Of a DNA stretch of 64,000 nucleotides, positions 59,530 to 64,000 are shown piece after piece. The notes beneath the pieces were generated by a model, which worked only from the letters and a program-made list of their open reading frames with translations, was not told the DNA's origin and ran no database searches. The first letter of the stretch is position 1. Each line of letters opens with the position of its first letter. This DNA is from Hericium rajendrae (lineage: Eukaryota > Basidiomycota > Agaricomycetes > Russulales > Hericiaceae). The stretch spans positions 910,501-974,500 of the forward strand of contig CM065879.1 in the NCBI GenBank assembly GCA_033439255.1, written 5' to 3'. Made by a program: the position numbers and the translations under genes.

Positions 59530-60244
59530 CTATATTTCGCCCTGCACAATCATGATGTGCACCTGCTCGCACGTATCGCTCTTAAACTCACTCGGATTGC
59601 CGCTCTGGAACGGCGAGTACACCACGAGCTCATCCACGTCCGATGTCGCGCTGTCGCAGACATAGAACCCCTCCGTATTGTCGTACACCGCAAGCAGCGG
59701 GTACGCGTACGTCTGCTTGTCCGGCGACTCCTAAACACAAGCCGTCAAGTAAGTACGGAAAAAGGGAAAGGACAAGACCAGCGCGCACCTGAAGACAGTA
59801 GATGTTGTCCGGGCTCTCGTTCTTCCCCTTCTGCGCCTCGAACGGGACGATCTCATTGGAGAATAGCTGCGCGTCGTAGCGCGGCACGTACAGGCCCCCC
59901 GACGTCGACGACGTGAGGCCGCTGTTCGTCATCGTGAAGTTGACGCCGAGGACGTCGGCGTCCTGCAGCTGCGCGCGCGTCTGCACGTTCGAAACTCAGC
60001 GCGTGCATCAGCCGCGGAAGGAGGAGGCACGCACCCCGAGCCAAGCAGTAGCCGACGAGTCGTTGCCGTTGCCCGTGAGCACGAGCTCCTTCTGCAGTCC
60101 CGAGGCGTACTGCGCGACGAGGCCGAACTCGGCGACGTTCGAGACGGTGCAGCCGGGTGCGGGTTGCGTCTGGCGGGCGACCAGAGGCGTCGCGAGGACG
60201 CTAGACAGACAGAGTGCGAGGGGGGCGAAGAGGGAAACGAGCAT
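59530..60244 (-). CDS. Small secreted protein, family unknown
   Basis: Three exons (60244-60035, 59980-59789, 59730-59530) sum to 603 nt, 200 aa. Residues 1-19 (MLVSLFAPLALCLSSVLA, cleaved before TPLVAR) are a clear signal peptide, followed by a short pro-like segment ending VARQ. The mature part has four cysteines (PGCTVS, IYCLQ, YVCDS, DTCEQ), which would allow two disulfides, and N-glycosylation sequons in GNDSS, NFTM and NESP. No transmembrane helix or catalytic motif was recognised. A longer frame from 60313 exists, but starting there would bury the signal peptide. It is probably an extracellular protein of unknown role. Confidence 0.83.
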
Positions 60245-61451
60245 CGTGGTGTCGGCGAAAAGAGACGGCGAGTAGGTGAGTGCAAAGAATGTACGGCCGA
60301 ACCTGGTTTGCATAAAAGAGAAGGCTTGCCTTTATACGAGGCGGGCGCGACGGCTGGTTCGCGATGAAACAATGTATATTGAGGTTTGACGGACATTGTA
60401 GACCGCGTGCAATGCAATGGGCGCGCGCCTGCAAATTAGCGTAAAGGCTTGCCGCTGCCAACTAAGTAGACGTAGAAATCACCGGAGCAGCATGCTTAGC
60501 GCTGGATTGCTTGGCAGGATGTTTCATGGAGCCCAAGCGCAGAAGCACGCGTCAGTTGACGAGTGACATTGTCCAACATTGGGCGGTGCTCTGTTGCGAG
60601 TGATTCAGTGAAGCTGGTTTGGAGGGTAGGAGCGAGCGCGCCGTGCACTATGAAGGAGCGCTAGAGGTGATTGCTACTTCCGATGTCCGGTGCATTAGCC
60701 AACTTGAACACAGGTGCAAGGGCATTAAAAGCCGCGATGGAATAAATAGAGAACACAGCCGGAAGGCACTTCTTCGCAAAGGAGACGACGCCGAATCAAC
60801 TCTGAGATGAGAGCAGAGTGCAGGCGACGAAGTGGAATATCACTGGGAATTGAATGCGGGATAAACAAAAAACGTAAGGCACGGTACCTAATGCAAGGCA
60901 GGAGGTCTAGTCACCGTCTAGCCCATGGACAAGTCCGAAATAATCAGCGCGCAGCTCATCATCATGAGAGCTCTTCTCTCCTCGTTCCACCATCATACGC
61001 AGAAGGGAGACGCACCGCGACGACTGGTTCTCCGAAAGAGACGTTACAGTAATTGCACCCAGTCGCGATTGTTGTGAGTACCTGGATTCGGATTTTCAGC
61101 TTCATTAGATACTCACCTCATCTATGAAGACCTAGAATTTGACAGCGCTGAGATGGCACGTCATTCCTTCATAGCATATCATCCGTGGCTAACGCCAGGT
61201 GGACAGCGTACACAGAGCCCCTCGTGGTCAGTGCAGAACGACCGAGCGTCGGACTGGCCGCGAGCGAGAGCAGCGGCGACAAGAGCCTGCCGACGGCACA
61301 CGCCAGTGGCTGACAAACGCACGTGATCGCATGACCTGCTCGCCACAGCCTTCCTTTAGCCTTTTGGCTGGAGCACATCTCTCCTCCTCCCCGTCCATCC
61401 TCCCAACCACCACCACCCACCACCACCCTCCCTACAGTGCGCCCAGCAAGC
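60245..61451. other. 1.2-kb divergent intergenic region
   Basis: This region lies between the secreted-protein gene (minus) and the iron transporter gene (plus), so it contains both promoters. Frames of 60-81 codons near 60619 and 60807 are without motif. A CT/CAC-rich tract (61380-61435) precedes the transporter start. I see no recognisable iron-response element with confidence. Confidence 0.45.
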
Positions 61452-62889
61452 ATGGCCTCGCAAGAAACCAATGGTGCATCGGTTCCTCTTCCCAATCGCA
61501 GGTATTCGACCTCGAGCAAGAACAAGCCGCCCGTCTGGTCCGTCGATTCCAGCGCCAATACCGCCATTGCGACGCCTCTCCCCGCGAAGTGCTCGCGGCA
61601 CGCCCGGGAAGGCGTCTGCTGCAAGGAGCTGAAGGGTGAGGATGAACGCACGCTCATCGACCCGGATGTGGTCCGCGATGTGTAAGTCTCCACTTCTTTC
61701 TTGTGACTTTCATCCGTGTTTCGTGCTCGTGCTTTGCGAGCGCTATGGGGGCCTTGGGGAATCTGAGAAACAGCGGGGCATTTTGGCCATCGATAGTCGA
61801 CGAGAGGCGGTGTGCCGAGGACCGCGTCAGCCATCACTGTCCGCCACACCGTCCGCAGTGTGCGGTGACAAGCATTGTCACAATTCAACCACTTATCAGA
61901 TACGCCTATGCGCTATTCGGATGCACGATAAGGCAGCGGCTGACGGGGCCATATTCGTGCGATGGCTTTCCGCCAATGACATTCCTCTGTTTTGGCATTG
62001 CTTCTCCCGTGGCTCCGAGGCCTTCCATTTCGCACAGCGCACCTCACAACTCCATACGGACATTTTACTGATACTTTCCTTCCAGTGTCATCGGCCTCTC
62101 TGACGGCCTGACGGTCCCGTTCGCGCTCACCGCGGGCCTCTCCTCCCTCGGCGAATCGAAACTCGTCGTCCTCGGCGGCGTCGCGGAGCTCATCGCGGGC
62201 GCCATCTCCATGGGCATCGGCGGCTTCCTCGCCTCGCAGGCGGAGCGCGACCACTACCGCTACCTGCGCCGCGCGACGTCCGCGCGCGTGCTGCGCTCGT
62301 GCGACGGCGAGATGGAGCGCGAGGTGCACGACGTGCTGGGCAAAGTCGGCGTCGACCAGAAGGTGTCGCGGCAGGTCGCGCATAGTCTGCGGGAGGTCGA
62401 GGTCGGCGCGCAGGAGCGGCCGAGCAGCTCGCGGGGGAGCGTGAGCGTGAGCGATGAGGAGGAGGGCGGGCTGCGGTGGAGCGACGAGGTCGGGCTCACT
62501 GCGTTTTTGCTCAAGTTTGGCGCGGGTCTCGGTGCGTTTCCTCTCATTGTTACTGTATTGCCTGATGACTGACGCGAATCTATGAATCAGAGGAAATCCC
62601 GACGAAACGCCTGTACCTCTCCGCAATCACGATCGGCATGGGCTACCTCCTCGGCGGCTTCATCCCGCTTATACCCTATTTCTTCATCCCCCGCGCGCAT
62701 ATAGCGCTCATCTACTCGTGCATTCTTACTGGCATCGTGTTGCTCATCTTCGGCGCTGTGAAGGCACGCATCACCGGTGCCGGCAATGGCGCCGGCGGGT
62801 ATGTCTGGGGCGCCGTCAGCACGTTGTTCGTCGGCGGTGCGGCTGCCGCCGCCGCGTACGGCATTGTCGCGCTGCTCGAGTCGGACTGA
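61452..62889 (+). CDS. CCC1: Vacuolar iron/manganese transporter, Ccc1/VIT1 family
   Basis: Three exons (61452-61681, 62086-62531, 62591-62889) give 975 nt, 324 aa. After a hydrophilic N-terminus (cysteines in CSRHAREGVCCKE), helix 1 carries VVIGLSDGLTVPFALTAGL, a hallmark of the family, and helix 2 ELIAGAISMGIGGFLASQAERDHY has the conserved Met/Gly-rich motif and the start of the Glu-rich cytosolic domain. Helices 3-5 follow: GMGYLLGGFIPLIPYF, HIALIYSCILTGIVLLIFG and VSTLFVGGAAAAAAYGIVAL. Ccc1 loads Fe2+ and Mn2+ into the vacuole. The cytosolic metal-binding segment is followed by a Ser/Glu-rich loop. Intron 1 is 404 bases, much longer than the neighbours' 50-60. Confidence 0.93.
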
Positions 62890-63568
62890 GATTCAGCGTG
62901 TATCTGCTGTCGTTTGCGTCTGGACTTTTTTCTCATACACGAGTATTCGAGACTGCTGCTATCATTGCCATTTGTATTCCATTATGCTGGTTCCCTCGGT
63001 CACCTATATTCACACTTGATTCACACTGTAATATTTATTGCACCTCTGCCTCTAGAATAGACTCGTCATATGCATCACCTCATGATTGGATGTATTATAA
63101 CTGTTGCTCGACCTTCGTGACGCGCAATCTTGACTCAACTACAAGGTAAGCACCTCGAGTGTCATTCTAGCGTGGTCACTTTCACCCTTTTCAATTTCAT
63201 TGCATTGAACATATGCCCACCGCCGTTGCACCGAGAGAACCGGCCGATTCATTTTTTTTTTATGAATCCATATTTCCGATGCGTCATGCAGCATGCCGAG
63301 GGATGGCGGGTTTGAAGCGATGTTGGGAGGCGGGCGGACGGCGGCATTACCGCGTTTCGCGTACACAACCATAATCCTTCCTGATCCAATACAGTACCAC
63401 CGCCTTTCCCCACACCCGAAGCCCGTGTGATCATCTTACCCTGCGCTCTTCTGCTCTCCGGTTTCCTACCCAACCGAGCTAGAATGTCCGACGTCATGGC
63501 ATGGAGGCAAATCCACGAGGCCGTGGTGCAGGAGCCGGGAGGGGCGCCGACACACGTATATATGGCTC
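62890..63568. other. Intergenic, no gene recognised
   Basis: This is the 3' flank of CCC1 and of the convergent F-box gene. It includes a run of ten T near 63252. No gene is seen. Confidence 0.5.
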
Positions 63569-64000
63569 TCAGAGGACGGAAGCTCCGCTGTCAATATAAC
63601 CTCCGCTCTCTCGAACAGCCCTGATCTCGTCGGGCGTTCCGCAGCGGATCCGCCGACCCAACACCACGACCTCCGCAAGCTTCGAGCGACAATCAAACCG
63701 CCGCCGCCGCGCCGCCACATCCTTCACCAGCGCGTCGAAATCTCTGCTTCCCGCGCAATGCTCCGCAAGCGTCGGCGTGTGCTCGAGATGCACCTCGCGC
63801 AGCTCGGGACAGAGCAAGTGGCCGTTCCAGTCCGCGCGCACCAGTCCACCGAGCAGGCCCGAAGCCTCGACGCTGCTGCACCTATAATCGAGCTCGACGC
63901 ACGTCAGCGCCGGGAAGTGCGCGAGCAGGCACGCGTAGGTGCTCGCGTTCGCGGCGTGCGAGTCGCGCCAGCCGAGCGAGAGCAGCTGCACGGCGGGGAG
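63569..64000 (-). CDS. F-box family protein, C-terminal part (runs off the window)
   Basis: The frame is open to the window edge and reads VQLLSLGWRDS, then CVELDYRCSSVEASG, LCPELREVHLEHTPT and the C-terminal block SKLAEVVVLGRRIRCGT before ending at 63569. Each block aligns in order with the C-terminus of the F-box protein at 54.3-56.0 kb (VELLSLG, IELDRRCDALHAR, LCPALRELHLNYTPA, SKLAEVVVLGRRIRCGT). The N-terminus and F-box lie beyond the window. The tail after the shared block differs (about 15 extra residues). No damage is visible in this part. Confidence 0.8.
   Translation of the reverse strand, partial: LPAVQLLSLGWRDSHAANASTYACLLAHFPALTCVELDYRCSSVEASGLLGGLVRADWNGHLLCPELREVHLEHTPTLAEHCAGSRDFDALVKDVAARRRRFDCRSKLAEVVVLGRRIRCGTPDEIRAVRESGGYIDSGASVL

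Overview
The window is genomic DNA of a filamentous basidiomycete, probably a wood-decay agaricomycete. The genes carry many short introns (about 45-70 nt), the coding sequence is GC-rich, and the families are typical of Agaricomycetes: F-box proteins on few exons, seven-helix membrane proteins, NRPS-like acid reductases and Ty3/gypsy elements. No CRISPR array, operon or bacterial feature is present. Gene models below were spliced by hand; where I say a model closes, the exon lengths sum to an intact reading frame.

Layout. 1-9.5 kb is repeat and transposon territory: GC-rich degenerate repeats, an LTR-like segment, an AT-rich AGCTAT repeat, a dead gypsy element on the minus strand (Gag 4.8-7.0 kb, Pol 2.4-4.75 kb), a degraded gene trace, and a 0.6 kb inverted-repeat element with tRNA-like A and B boxes. 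9.5-10.95 kb is an F-box pseudogene.

11.2-30.1 kb is a tandem segmental duplication of about 9 kb. Each unit held three genes: an adenylate-forming reductase (A-PCP-reductase, minus strand), a divergently transcribed M20 dipeptidase, and a multi-pass membrane protein. The copies have decayed in complementary ways. Unit A keeps the dipeptidase but only a scrap of the membrane gene; unit B keeps the membrane gene but has a ruined dipeptidase. Both reductases remain open, although unit A has changed conserved residues.

30.7-42.1 kb is a conventional block: RTF1 (Paf1-complex Plus3 protein), SOF1/DCAF13 (U3 snoRNP WD40 protein), a SAM-dependent methyltransferase, an alpha/beta hydrolase and an AKR7-like aldo-keto reductase. 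44-46 kb holds a DUF6534-type membrane protein gene. 47.2-52.7 kb is a large VWA8-like AAA/VWA ATPase with a likely mitochondrial presequence. 54.3-56.0 kb is an intact F-box gene, paralogous to the 9.5 kb pseudogene and to a third, partial copy running off the right edge. 56.6-62.9 kb holds an SPIN90/Ldb17-type actin/endocytosis gene, a small secreted protein, and a Ccc1/VIT1 vacuolar iron transporter.

The genes do not form one pathway. The only block that looks functionally or evolutionarily linked is the duplicated reductase-dipeptidase-membrane protein unit.
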